A DNA stretch of 64,000 nucleotides from Indolivaga macrotermitis (GTDB taxonomy: Bacteria; Bacteroidota; Bacteroidia; Bacteroidales; Dysgonomonadaceae): assembly GCF_900128985.1 (NCBI RefSeq), contig NZ_FQUC01000010.1, positions 62,001 through 126,000 of the forward strand. Direction: 5' to 3'. The notes below the pieces were generated by a model. It saw only the letters and a list, made by a program, of their open reading frames with translations. It was not told the DNA's origin and did no database searches. Both the position numbers and the translations under genes were made by a program. Below, piece after piece: positions 24,381 through 33,123 of the stretch. The number at the start of each line of letters is the position of its first letter. Positions within the stretch are counted from its first letter, which is position 1.

Positions 24381-25922
24381 TTACAGAGGCATATTTCCGT
24401 GTTTGCGTTTAGGACGGTACTCTGTTTTTCTATCCAAAGCTTTCAGGCTGGTAATAATTTTCGAACGGGTCATTGCCGGATCGATAACTTCGTCGATAAA
24501 GCCTTTTTCGTCAGCTATATAAGGGTTGGTTACTTCCTCGCGGTATTTCTGGGTAAGCTCTTTTTTCAGCATAACAGGGTCTTCCGATTCGGCAAGCTCT
24601 TTACGGTAAAGTATGGCAATAGCTCCGTCCGGTCCCATTACGGCAATTTCGGCGGTTGGCCATGCGAAAACAAAGTCTCCGCCTATACCTTTACTGTTCA
24701 TTACAATATAGGCACCTCCATAGGCTTTACGCAAAATGACAGTTATTTTAGGTACGGATGCAAATGTATAAGCATATAGCAACTTCGCTCCATGGCGAAT
24801 AATTCCGTCGTGCTCCTGATCGGTTCCGGGAAGAAATCCGGGTACATCTTCCAATGTTATAATCGGGATATTGAAAGAATTACATATATTGATAAAGCGT
24901 GCGCCTTTTATCGACGAATCGATATCTAATGTACCGGCCATCACTTTAGGCTGATTGGCTACGATACCTACAACCTGACCATCCATGCGGGCAAAGGCTG
25001 TGAAAATATTCGATGCATGGTTTTCGGCTACTTCCATATAGTCGCCGTTGTCGACCAATAGTTCTACGATCTCTTTTACATCGTAGGGTTTATCGGGATC
25101 TTCGGGTACAATATTCCTGAGTTGGTCTTCGACACGTTTTGCCGTATCATCCGATTTTATCAATGGGGGATTCTCCATATTATTTAACGGAAGAAAAGAC
25201 AATAACCTTTTTACTCCGAGAATAGTGTTCTCGTCATCACTGTAGACGAAGTCGGCTACACCCGATTTAGTGCTGTGTACGGAAGCACCTCCGAGGTCTT
25301 CTGTCGAAACGGTTTCATTCAGAACCTCTTTCACTACATTAGGTCCTGTAACGAACATGTAGCTGGTGTCGGCTGTCATGAATATAAAGTCGGTCAATGC
25401 AGGAGAGTATACCGCACCTCCGGCGGCCGGACCCATGATTACAGATATCTGGGGGATAACACCTGATGAGTATACATTGCGTTTGAATATATCGCCATAT
25501 CCGTTCAGTCCGGTGATACCTTCCTGTATACGGGCACCTCCCGAATCGATAAGCCCTACAACCGGCGATCCGGTCTTGAGAGCCATATCCTGGATTTTTA
25601 CGATCTTGGCAGCATGCCTCGATCCTAAAGATCCTCCCAGTACATTGAAGTCCTGCGAATATGCGTACACCAAGCGTCCGTTGACTCGTCCGAATCCTGT
25701 AACTACTCCGTCTCCGAATGCTTTAACTGTTTTACCGAACGAAGCTTCGGCAGGTGGTATATAGGCATCGGTTTCTTCGAAAGTTCCTTCATCGAATAGC
25801 AAGAGAATACGCTCGTGTGCGGTTAGTTTTCCTCGTTTGTGCTGCTTTTGCACATACGTTTCGTCATATTGCTTATCAAGCAGTTCGCGACGAGCCGAAA
25901 ATTGTTCGTACGATTTCTTCAT
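24381..25922 (-). CDS. Acyl-CoA carboxylase carboxyltransferase subunit (propionyl-CoA/methylmalonyl-CoA type)
   Basis: 513 residues with the two crotonase-like halves of the PccB/MmdA family: GKLTAHERILLLFDEGTFEE near the start, LVYAYSQDFNVLGGSLG, VVGLIDSGGARIQEGI (oxyanion loop), MGPAAGGAVYSPALTDF, later FNIPIITLEDVPGFLPGTDQEHDGIIRHGAKLLYA and VILRKAYGGAYIVMNSKGIGGDFVFAWPTAEIAVMGPDGA. It transfers CO2 between carboxybiotin and propionyl-CoA, making or breaking methylmalonyl-CoA. No membrane beta subunit of the decarboxylase type is present, so a cytoplasmic carboxylase is more likely. First gene after the cobalamin riboswitch. Confidence 0.94.
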   Translation of the reverse strand: MKKSYEQFSARRELLDKQYDETYVQKQHKRGKLTAHERILLLFDEGTFEETDAYIPPAEASFGKTVKAFGDGVVTGFGRVNGRLVYAYSQDFNVLGGSLGSRHAAKIVKIQDMALKTGSPVVGLIDSGGARIQEGITGLNGYGDIFKRNVYSSGVIPQISVIMGPAAGGAVYSPALTDFIFMTADTSYMFVTGPNVVKEVLNETVSTEDLGGASVHSTKSGVADFVYSDDENTILGVKRLLSFLPLNNMENPPLIKSDDTAKRVEDQLRNIVPEDPDKPYDVKEIVELLVDNGDYMEVAENHASNIFTAFARMDGQVVGIVANQPKVMAGTLDIDSSIKGARFINICNSFNIPIITLEDVPGFLPGTDQEHDGIIRHGAKLLYAYTFASVPKITVILRKAYGGAYIVMNSKGIGGDFVFAWPTAEIAVMGPDGAIAILYRKELAESEDPVMLKKELTQKYREEVTNPYIADEKGFIDEVIDPAMTRSKIITSLKALDRKTEYRPKRKHGNMPL

Positions 25923-25997
25923 ATTATAAATACTATGTGTTTTAATCTTCCTCTGTGTTTCTATCAGCTTTATTTTCCCGAAAGCAATAGCTCTAAA

Positions 25998-26200
25998 TGG
26001 TATTGGCAGGTCTTCTGGCTTACTCCGTCTTCGAATTTCCTTCCCGTTAGCAACCGGTCTGTATTATTAATATCCGGTATAACAGTGGTATTTAAGTATT
26101 TATTCAAAGATTTCAGGTGGAGCTTACAGCAGCGGGTCTGCCCGGGATTTACACCCGGTTCCCTTTTCACCACTACGCACGAATGTACGAAGTGACACCA
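25998..26200 (-). ncRNA. Cobalamin (B12) riboswitch
   Basis: In the minus-strand RNA: P1 pairing TGGTGT (26195-26200) with ATACCA (25998-26003); GGTGAAAAGGGAA followed by a CCGGGTGTAAATCCCGGGC-type arm; GACCCGCTGCTGTAAGC; GGAGTAAGCCAGAAGACCTGCC, which is the B12 box with CCAGAAGACCTGCC. These are the defining conserved blocks of AdoCbl-type riboswitches, in the right order and spacing. It starts ~10 bases after a TACCTTTG promoter box and ends ~75 bases before the carboxyltransferase ATG. No classic terminator follows, so control may act on translation or a weaker stem. Confidence 0.93.
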
Positions 26201-26209
26201 AAACCGGCC

Positions 26210-26217
26210 CAAAGGTA
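26210..26217 (-). promoter_or_regulatory. -7 promoter element upstream of the cobalamin riboswitch
   Basis: Minus strand TACCTTTG, directly upstream of the riboswitch 5' end and downstream of the GT14 gene stop (26279), so the carboxylase operon has its own promoter. Confidence 0.65.
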
Positions 26218-26278
26218 GATATTTTTCTTTATTTATACGTTTTTATGATTAATTCTTTCGTGACAGACTTTTTGTATA

Positions 26279-27163
26279 TTATTTGTTTGAGATTTTCTCT
26301 TTCAATATTTCGTATAGTTTTTGTGATACCGGAAATTCGAATTTACGTGCAAATAATGCATCGGACTTTAAAATATTCTCATAATCGGTTTCATCCAGAT
26401 TGGCCGGATTATTACCGTTCCGTTCCTGCCAGATTACGAACCGCAGGTTATTCGATTTCACTCTGTCTTTGTAAGGAGAGTTCATGATTATAGTCTGGAA
26501 GAAGATTTCTTCGGAACAATAAGTAAACCTGAACCGGCGGAGAAAAGAAGGATTATTGTCTGAAAAATCGAGTATATACTTCATAGCGTCAGTAGGTATC
26601 GACCAATATACGAGTCCACCGTAAAGATCTTTTGGAAAGCTTTTTGGGAAACTACGGTTTATCCTGAACTTTTGCTGTAACTTGATAAGGCGCTCTTTCA
26701 ATTTGTAATTGCGCTCGGTGCGTACGTTTATCAGGTCATGCGGGTGGTAGTACATTAGACGGTCTAAGCCTCCTTTATACCACGCATGGTAGGGTAGTTT
26801 ATTTACTTCCATGAAGACCGTACCTCTGTTCTCTTCCATAAACCGGGTGATTTCCGCAGGAGATTGTATAGGATAGTCGTGTCCGGTTATTGTATGTACA
26901 TATTCGATAGAAATATCTTTAGCAGCTTCGCGGCAAAGTTGTAATATCGCTTTTAGATGGTTTATGCTGCCCCACTGAACTTTATAGTCACGGGATACGA
27001 ATTTTACGTTAGGCTTTGATCGTAAGTTTCTTATATCTTCATCAGTAAAGGCACCTTTGCTATCGATGTGTATATATATCGGAAAATTATCGTCGAATAC
27101 ATCTATCAGATTATTCAGATGCACCGGATTCTTATATGCCGTAATTAATAATGCCTGTTTCAT
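26279..27163 (-). CDS. Core-2/I-branching-type glycosyltransferase (GT14)
   Basis: 294 residues. It has the bacterial GT14 layout: ALLITAYKNPVHLNNLIDVFDDNF at the start, IYIHIDSK, VQWGSINHLKAILQLCREA, YVHTITGHDYPIQSPAEI (the conserved SGxDYP-like block), FMEVNKLPYHAWYKGGLDR, then GGLVYWSIPTDAMKYIL, and YCSEEIFFQTIIMNSP with the catalytic Glu pair. These enzymes add beta-1,6-linked N-acetylglucosamine or related sugars; donor and acceptor here are unknown. No signal peptide. Last gene of a four-gene operon with the methyltransferase, exonuclease and DUF5063 genes, 15 bases after the methyltransferase stop. Confidence 0.88.
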   Translation of the reverse strand: MKQALLITAYKNPVHLNNLIDVFDDNFPIYIHIDSKGAFTDEDIRNLRSKPNVKFVSRDYKVQWGSINHLKAILQLCREAAKDISIEYVHTITGHDYPIQSPAEITRFMEENRGTVFMEVNKLPYHAWYKGGLDRLMYYHPHDLINVRTERNYKLKERLIKLQQKFRINRSFPKSFPKDLYGGLVYWSIPTDAMKYILDFSDNNPSFLRRFRFTYCSEEIFFQTIIMNSPYKDRVKSNNLRFVIWQERNGNNPANLDETDYENILKSDALFARKFEFPVSQKLYEILKEKISNK

Positions 27164-27178
27164 GTGGATGATATGGTT

Positions 27179-28369
27179 TTATTCGACATACAATACTAGT
27201 CCTTTCAGGTACTCACCTTCCGGATGGTAAATGTTGATAGGGTGGTCGGCGGGCTGGGTCAGCTGATGCAGTATCTTAACGCTCCGTCCTGATTGGGCGG
27301 CAGCACTGAATACGGCCAGACGGAAAGCATCTTTTGTTATAACCTGCGAACAAGAGAAGGTAAAAAGTATTCCCCCCGGAGCTATTTTATCGAAAGCAAC
27401 GGCATTCAACCGTTTATAACCTTGTAAAGCATTTTTGATTGCTCCCCGATGTTTTGCAAAAGCCGGTGGATCGAGGATGATGAGGTCGTACTCTCCTTTT
27501 TCCATGTTTGCCAGATATTTAAAAGCATCTTCGGCATAAGCTTTGTGGCGGTCGTCGCCGGGAAAATTTAACTGTACATTATTCTCGGTAAGCATTACGG
27601 CTTTAGCCGAACTGTCTACCGAATGAACAAGCTTTGCACCCCCGCGCATTGCGTAGAACGAAAATCCTCCTGTGTAGCAAAACATATTCAGTAAACGGCG
27701 GTCTTTAGAATATTTTTCTAAAAGAGCCCTGTTGTCTCTTTGGTCGACAAAAAAGCCTGTCTTTTGCCCTTTGAGCCAGTCGGCATGGAATTTCAATCCA
27801 TTCTCAACTGCTATGCCATCGGTGTTTTCTTTTCCTCCGAACAAATATCCATTCTCAGCTCCCAAATCGGCTTTATATGGTAGAGTTGTTTCCGATTTAT
27901 AATATACATTTTTCAGGTTATCGCCCAGTATTTTTACAAGGGCTTTGCATATATCGTTACGGTTTTCGTGCATTCCTACCGAGTGGGATTGCATTACGGC
28001 TGTATATCCGTATATGTCGATAATTAATCCGGGGAGGTTGTCTCCTTCACCGTGAATAAGGCGGAATGCGTTGTTGGATTCGGATACTACACCTATTGTT
28101 TTGCGCATATCGTAAGCTACAGAAAGCCGTTCTTCCCAGAATGAATCGTTTATCTCCCTTTCGCTAAAACTCAATACCCTGACTTCGATGCTTCCTATCT
28201 GATAATGTCCCGTAGCTATATACTCGCCTCCGGCTGTGTATACTTCTACGATCTCACCTTCGGTAAGAGACGGATCTTTCTGGGCTACAGCTCCCGAAAA
28301 TATCCATGGATGGAAGCGACGTAACGAGTCTTCTTTTTTCGGTTTCAGGGTAATTCTCTTATATTTCAT
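27179..28369 (-). CDS. Class I SAM-dependent rRNA methyltransferase (RlmI/RlmK-like)
   Basis: 396 residues from the ATG at 28369; an upstream in-frame start at 28474 would overlap the exonuclease gene by ~95 bases and add 35 residues with no family match, so I reject it. N-terminal PUA domain (KRITLKPKKEDSLRRFHPWIFSGAV, GEIVEVYTAGGEYIATGHYQIGSIEVRVLSF), an RlmI middle domain, then a Rossmann methyltransferase domain: LNMFCYTGGFSFYAMRGGAKLVHSVDSS, and LIILDPPAFAKHRG with the DPPAF catalytic motif. It methylates a cytosine in 23S rRNA in characterised relatives. Strongly conserved family. Confidence 0.92.
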   Translation of the reverse strand: MKYKRITLKPKKEDSLRRFHPWIFSGAVAQKDPSLTEGEIVEVYTAGGEYIATGHYQIGSIEVRVLSFSEREINDSFWEERLSVAYDMRKTIGVVSESNNAFRLIHGEGDNLPGLIIDIYGYTAVMQSHSVGMHENRNDICKALVKILGDNLKNVYYKSETTLPYKADLGAENGYLFGGKENTDGIAVENGLKFHADWLKGQKTGFFVDQRDNRALLEKYSKDRRLLNMFCYTGGFSFYAMRGGAKLVHSVDSSAKAVMLTENNVQLNFPGDDRHKAYAEDAFKYLANMEKGEYDLIILDPPAFAKHRGAIKNALQGYKRLNAVAFDKIAPGGILFTFSCSQVITKDAFRLAVFSAAAQSGRSVKILHQLTQPADHPINIYHPEGEYLKGLVLYVE

Positions 28370-28379
28370 ATGATATGCA

Positions 28380-28970
28380 TTATGCTTTAGAAAGATCAGG
28401 ATCGAGCCTAACCAGTTTGTTATATATTTGCAGGCAAGCCCATGCATCGAGTGCAGCGTATTTTTGCTGAGCATCGGTCAGAATATCAGCTTCCCAGTTC
28501 GAGAGCCGCTGTCCTTTCGAGATGCGTTCGCCGAAAAGGATTGCATAGATACGTTGTAATCCATTGTCTTCGATCCCGAATTTTTTCACGTAAGATTGCA
28601 GTTCGATAAAACTTTGGGGCTCCAGTTGTATCCGTTTGCGGATTGCCGCAAAATCATCTTTCAGTGATAGGCCTATCTTTAGAATATCGGGTGCTATCAG
28701 TATCTCTTTGAGACATTCGGGTATATCTATCAGGTTGAGCCGGAACAAAAAGCAGGTGTCGGGAGTCGATATCTGCATAAGCGCGATTTTGCGAATCAAG
28801 CCTTTGGTAAACGAAGGACGGGTTTCGGTGTCAAAACCCAGGATGTCGAATTTCTTGAGGTACGAAACGGCTTTTACAGCTTCCGCTTCTGATTGTATTA
28901 CGATAATACGTCCCGGAAAAACGGCGGTTTCGAGTTCTGCTATCTGTTCTTTCGATATTGTTTTCACCAC
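28380..28970 (-). CDS. 3'-5' exonuclease (DEDD family)
   Basis: 196 residues, one exonuclease domain of the RNase D type: LGFDTETRPSF (ExoI, D and E), KIGLSLKDDFAAI (ExoII, the second D), and YAALDAWACLQIYN (ExoIII, Y-x-x-x-D). No HRDC domain, so this is the short Bacteroidetes form. It probably trims RNA or DNA 3' ends. Its start overlaps the DUF5063 gene stop by 7 bases, showing translational coupling, and the methyltransferase gene starts 10 bases after its stop. Confidence 0.93.
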   Translation of the reverse strand: MVKTISKEQIAELETAVFPGRIIVIQSEAEAVKAVSYLKKFDILGFDTETRPSFTKGLIRKIALMQISTPDTCFLFRLNLIDIPECLKEILIAPDILKIGLSLKDDFAAIRKRIQLEPQSFIELQSYVKKFGIEDNGLQRIYAILFGERISKGQRLSNWEADILTDAQQKYAALDAWACLQIYNKLVRLDPDLSKA

Positions 28971-29539
28971 TCGGCTTGCATGTTTTCGGGAAGACTGTCA
29001 TCTTCCTCCTGTTCGGGATTCATTGAATATCGGATAGAGTGTAATGCCCGTAGGACATTTACCAGTTTTTGCCCCCAATAAAGCCTGAAGTTTTCGCTGC
29101 AGGAACATAGTGCCTCGTACATACTTTCTTCGAGGCCTTGTTCGTACACCGCGGCAAAGTTTTTTATATCCTGATAAATATCAGCAAGGTCTTCCGATAT
29201 ACTTGCCGAAATAGGTGTGTCGCTGTATTTCATATCTTCGAGAAAAACTTCGAGATACGTATCATTACTCTTAAATGTAGAGTAGAGCCGGTTAACGATA
29301 TATTCGTAATCGTCTTCGGTCACACTCACTTCAGGATAAATGTCATATTCTATCTCAACTTCCGGAAGCAGGGTCGCTTTCAGATAGAGGAGGGGTAATA
29401 GCTTGGTGAGCTTGTTTGATAACTCTGAAGAAGTTTGTTCTTCAAATGTCTCCAAAAACGAGCAGTACTGTACGCCTACTGCTACGAATTCGACCACATT
29501 CTTCGAAAAAACTATATTTTGAGACAGGTTATTTTCCAT
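28964..29539 (-). CDS. DUF5063 family protein
   Basis: 191 residues, all-helical and acidic, without signal peptide. It matches the Bacteroidetes DUF5063 family by its opening NVVEFVAVGVQYCSFLE, the LTKLLPLLYLKATLLPE stretch and GQKLVNVLRALHSIR near the end. The family is usually found next to a 3'-5' exonuclease gene, as here, where the coding regions overlap by 7 bases. The function is unknown; the fixed pairing hints at a partner or regulator of the exonuclease. First gene of its operon. Confidence 0.85.
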   Translation of the reverse strand: MENNLSQNIVFSKNVVEFVAVGVQYCSFLETFEEQTSSELSNKLTKLLPLLYLKATLLPEVEIEYDIYPEVSVTEDDYEYIVNRLYSTFKSNDTYLEVFLEDMKYSDTPISASISEDLADIYQDIKNFAAVYEQGLEESMYEALCSCSENFRLYWGQKLVNVLRALHSIRYSMNPEQEEDDSLPENMQAEW

Positions 29540-29974
29540 CTTTAATACTCTTTACGGAATATTGTCCGTTTATTTATTCTTTTATTTTTAAATATTTATA
29601 TATCAGATTTTTATATCTGTTTAGGGAGCCGTTCCAGTACAGACATCTGATATACCTATCTGCAAATTTAGGAAATTATATTATAAACTGTTTAAAAATA
29701 CTTCATGTACTGAAATTTAAGTATCAGTATGAGTATGTTACATAATGGTTGGGAGCGGACGATATAAAGGATATAAATTTTTAACAGACAAAATCTATGA
29801 TTGTTGCTTATATTGTTGTGAAATAAAGAAGTAAGTGCTAAATTTGTTGTGATATTTCCTGTAATCAGATAAATCAGTATATTAGCTTAAAGTATAGGGA
29901 GGTGGTATAACTATCAAAATAGTATTATTTCTATAGATAATTGACACTTATATTTCAACTATTCGCATATTTAA
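29540..29974. other. Intergenic region between divergent genes
   Basis: AT-rich, no gene seen. It contains one exact 10-base inverted repeat, TATATCAGAT (29599-29608) with ATCTGATATA (29645-29654). No clear TAnnTTTG box close to either start. Confidence 0.4.
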
Positions 29975-30964
29975 ATGAAAAAAATCTTACTTGCACTACT
30001 AACGTTTGCAGTTTTCAACACTTACTCTTACTCTCAAAAGTACGAGATCATTCAAAAAAAAGACAAGTATGGGATTGCCGAGGGTAAAAAGACCTGGGTA
30101 AAACCTCAATATCAAAAAATATCGGCTCTCGATAATAACTTCTTCTACGCAAAAAAAGATGGTAAATGCGGAGTAATTTCTCCCAGAGGTATGGTTATGA
30201 TACCTATGGCTTACGAAGACGTAAAACATTTCGACGATGGCTTATACATTGTTAGGGATCAGAACCTGTGGGGTATTGTAGACCGTATGAACCAACTTGT
30301 ATTGCCGATAGGTTATACCAACTTCGAGTTTCTGGACGATTATTTGTGCGAAGTGAAATCGCAGGGTAAATCGGGTCTTATCAATAAATTCGGTAAGGTA
30401 CTTATTCCTGCTGTTTATGACGATATCGCAGCATTTTCGCCATACCTTCTTATGATTAAGAAAGACGGTAAATCGGGCTTGGTGGACATGAAGGGAAATC
30501 TGGTTGTTCCTGCCTTGTACGATGAATTCGATATAATGACCGAACGTAATATGTATTGTGTAAAGTCTGCCGGTAAAATCGGGTTGATGGATTATAGCGG
30601 ACGTATGATTCTGGATGCTGTATATGATAATATCGAATACGATTCTCCGGTTGGATATCTACTTCATCAGGATGGAAAAATCGGATTTTATATTGCTGAG
30701 GGTAAGGTAATAGCACCTGTTTACAGTAAAATATTATTCGCCCAGCCCGAATTTGGCTTGGTGGTCGTAAAAGAGGGAGATAAATATGCTCTTATCACTT
30801 CGCGTGGAGTGGTGACTGCCGCTGCTTACGAGAATATAAGCCGCTTTTCGCCTCAGGGAATTGCTTTTGTCGAAAAATCGGGAAAACTGATGGCTGTAAA
30901 TTACGAAGGCCGCGAAATGCTTTTGCAGGAAGTAATGGGTGGAGGTAACCGTCCTCCGCAATAA
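29975..30964 (+). CDS. WG-repeat secreted protein
   Basis: 329 residues. Signal peptide MKKILLALLTFAVFNTYSYS, then about seven repeats of ~40 residues of the WG/KWG type, each with a turn of the form DGKxGVISxxGxxxIPxxYED: for example KDGKCGVISPRGMVMIPMAYEDV, SQGKSGLINKFGKVLIPAVYDDI, KDGKSGLVDMKGNLVVPALYDEF, SAGKIGLMDYSGRMILDAVYDNI. The Trp of the motif is often replaced by other residues. These repeats form a beta-rich scaffold and are common in Bacteroidetes; function unknown. Monocistronic, ended by a strong hairpin. Confidence 0.9.
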   Translation: MKKILLALLTFAVFNTYSYSQKYEIIQKKDKYGIAEGKKTWVKPQYQKISALDNNFFYAKKDGKCGVISPRGMVMIPMAYEDVKHFDDGLYIVRDQNLWGIVDRMNQLVLPIGYTNFEFLDDYLCEVKSQGKSGLINKFGKVLIPAVYDDIAAFSPYLLMIKKDGKSGLVDMKGNLVVPALYDEFDIMTERNMYCVKSAGKIGLMDYSGRMILDAVYDNIEYDSPVGYLLHQDGKIGFYIAEGKVIAPVYSKILFAQPEFGLVVVKEGDKYALITSRGVVTAAAYENISRFSPQGIAFVEKSGKLMAVNYEGREMLLQEVMGGGNRPPQ

Positions 30965-30992
30965 TCGGGAAGAATAAACGAAAATATATAAG

Positions 30993-31023
30993 AAAGGAGG
31001 AATATCAGAGGTATTCCTCCTTT
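30993..31023. terminator. Bidirectional terminator
   Basis: A perfect 12-base stem, AAAGGAGGAATA with TATTCCTCCTTT, followed by T residues on the plus strand. It lies between the WG-repeat gene and the convergent secreted-protein operon. Confidence 0.85.
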
Positions 31024-31027
31024 TTAT

Positions 31028-31630
31028 TTATCTCAACATAAATACGATGTTAACAAATGCGTCGTAGTTGGGTAACGAATTTACGGTATAACTTAATATT
31101 CCCGAGTCGTTGATTCCTGTTATTGTAACACAAGGGTCGGCATAAGTAACGTAATAATATAATTGCTCCCTGTTGAAAAAAGGGATCGAACCCGGCGCAC
31201 TTGTGCTTTTAATTGCCGGAGCCGAAAATCCTGTATTATAGACACTGTATAAATCGATAGTTTGAGTTCCCGTTAACAGGCTGCCTGTAGCATTGGCTGT
31301 CGATATATTGATCGATGGCATGTAAAAGAAGTGCCTGTTGAATATGGTTATACAAGTCCACTCATAAGTGCCAGGATTTGACGGGGTATCTTTGTATTGG
31401 GATATGCATTTGTAATTAGTGTCATATACAATCAAACCCGGTGCAGGACTCGATATGGCTGTCTTCTGGGCGGTTGTCATTTGGGGAATCAGGAATCCCT
31501 TGTCTTTACTGTATGCACTGATGTCTAACACGGACGAGGCATCGGGAGCATCGGTGTTTACTCCTATCTGGGCAAATGCAGATAGGGTTGTAAACAGTAA
31601 GCAAAATATGATTATAAATATCTTATTCAT
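31028..31630 (-). CDS. Secreted 'VGIN' surface protein A1
   Basis: 200 residues, signal peptide MNKIFIIIFCLLFTTLSAFA and then QIGVNTDAP. The block DASSVLDISAYSKDKGFLIPQMTTAQKTAISSPAPGLIVYDTN is a recurring module in Bacteroidetes surface proteins, resembling tail-fibre-like repeats. The C-terminal ~120 residues are beta-rich with no known motif. It is the last gene of the operon headed by the SSR-bearing leader at 33713-34108. The intact version of the frameshifted gene at 33124 would look like this protein. Function unknown; a surface or extracellular location is likely. Confidence 0.7.
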   Translation of the reverse strand: MNKIFIIIFCLLFTTLSAFAQIGVNTDAPDASSVLDISAYSKDKGFLIPQMTTAQKTAISSPAPGLIVYDTNYKCISQYKDTPSNPGTYEWTCITIFNRHFFYMPSINISTANATGSLLTGTQTIDLYSVYNTGFSAPAIKSTSAPGSIPFFNREQLYYYVTYADPCVTITGINDSGILSYTVNSLPNYDAFVNIVFMLR

Positions 31631-31644
31631 CTCTAAAATAAAAG

Positions 31645-33102
31645 TTATTGTTGTTTCGAATTCAATAATTCCGACCGTGTCATACGGTTACTTTTGAGTG
31701 TACAGTTCACAATATTTGCCTGCATGGTGATATCATCTATCGTAGTCCCGTCACCTTTGTAAGGTGTTATGGTAATGGTGTAGATTCCCGAATTGGGATA
31801 CGAATGTACCTGAGAGTATTTACTCTGTGTTGAATTCACGGTTTGAGTAATATTTGGTGTACCGTCTCCAAAGTTCCATACAAGCTGCGAAGGAGCATTC
31901 CCTCCCGATAGATCGACCTCTACGCTGTAAGTACGGTTATGTGCGGTGCAGGCAAAAGGCTGCTCCTTGGGGATAATCCGGATGAATCCGGCAGCAAAGG
32001 TAGGTAAACCTAAGTACCCTGTACCTTTCAGGTAATCGGGAAAATATTTAATATTAGTACCCCCGTCATCAGGATTCAGTACGACATATATGTTTTTAGT
32101 CGGTTTTGCAGATGCCAAAGCAGACGTTCCGTATAATCTGTTGTCCATTCCCCTTCTTAAATTGGTTATACCATTGGATAATGCAGTAAATGCGACTCCG
32201 GCTCTCAAATTGTCCCAGGTATTGACATAAGCTCTGGCGCTTCCGTTATATCCGCTTGCAACATAGATATATTTATTGTTGGACGAGAATGATCCTCCGA
32301 AAGGATAAAGCGGAAAGCTTTGAACCTTGATGTCAGAAATAAGTCCGGTCGCAGGATTGAAATCGGATGAGATAATCTGGTATCCGGCCCACGTACAAGT
32401 GACAAGTTTAGTATAGTCGGGCGAGACTATAATTTCTCCAACATAAGATGATGTTACAGTTGTTATAAGACTACTTGTTATTGTTTGGTGCGGAGTTGCC
32501 GATATACCCGCAGATGTTATTGCCCATACATAAAATGTTTGGGCAGTACGGTGTATCAGCCAATAGTCTTTGCCATTTGTGTTTGGTACTGCGGCGATGT
32601 TCTCGTATACTGTACCGGACAGGATAACGTTATTCTTCGAAGTTATTTCTCCCAGTCCTCCATTTAGAGAAAGATCGGCAACCGAATAACAGACACCCCC
32701 GGCAGCCAGTGCTTGTGGCACTGTTATGATGTAATATTGGGTCAAGCTTCCCGGTTTTGGTACTACTATCCCCGATTGCGTTGCCGATGAACCTCCGAGT
32801 AAACCTGTGCCGTTTGTCATTACGTTTCCATTCCTATCGTAAACAGTCCTTCCGTCTGACGACATTAATAATTGTCCGTCGTAGGTAGATAGGGTAAAGC
32901 ATCCTTCTTCGGTATACAGTGGCCCTGATATAGACTCGGGCATATCGGTTACTATAGTGCCATCACTTGCAGTGACATTGCTCAGGCTGTTAAAATTAAA
33001 TCCACTATTGAATCCGAAGTGCCACCAAGCGGTTTCCTTCTGGGCTAAAGCATTTAGTTGTGTAAGTACAATTAATGTACTTAAGTATATTATTTTTCGC
33101 AT
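31645..33102 (-). CDS. Secreted PKD-domain protein
   Basis: 485 residues. Signal peptide MRKIIYLSTLIVLTQLNALA. Residues ~25-380 follow the pattern of Bacteroidetes propeller-like surface proteins: WWHFGFNSGFNFN, EEGCFTLSTYDGQLLMSSDGRTVYDRNGNVM, GGSSATQSGIVVPKPGSLTQYYIITV, NVYENIA-type repeats. Residues ~390-465 are a PKD domain (LVWNFGDGTPNITQTV, HSYPNSGIYTITITPY, the WxFGDG and YxxxGxYxVxL core). It ends at residue 485 without a clear type 9 sorting domain. Middle gene of the operon, 21 bases after the preceding gene and 14 before the next. Confidence 0.82.
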   Translation of the reverse strand: MRKIIYLSTLIVLTQLNALAQKETAWWHFGFNSGFNFNSLSNVTASDGTIVTDMPESISGPLYTEEGCFTLSTYDGQLLMSSDGRTVYDRNGNVMTNGTGLLGGSSATQSGIVVPKPGSLTQYYIITVPQALAAGGVCYSVADLSLNGGLGEITSKNNVILSGTVYENIAAVPNTNGKDYWLIHRTAQTFYVWAITSAGISATPHQTITSSLITTVTSSYVGEIIVSPDYTKLVTCTWAGYQIISSDFNPATGLISDIKVQSFPLYPFGGSFSSNNKYIYVASGYNGSARAYVNTWDNLRAGVAFTALSNGITNLRRGMDNRLYGTSALASAKPTKNIYVVLNPDDGGTNIKYFPDYLKGTGYLGLPTFAAGFIRIIPKEQPFACTAHNRTYSVEVDLSGGNAPSQLVWNFGDGTPNITQTVNSTQSKYSQVHSYPNSGIYTITITPYKGDGTTIDDITMQANIVNCTLKSNRMTRSELLNSKQQ

Positions 33103-33123
33103 TGGTTTTAAGTTTTTAGCTTC

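Noticed and set aside
25970-26212. 80-codon minus-strand frame over the riboswitch
   Set aside because: It coincides with conserved cobalamin riboswitch elements.
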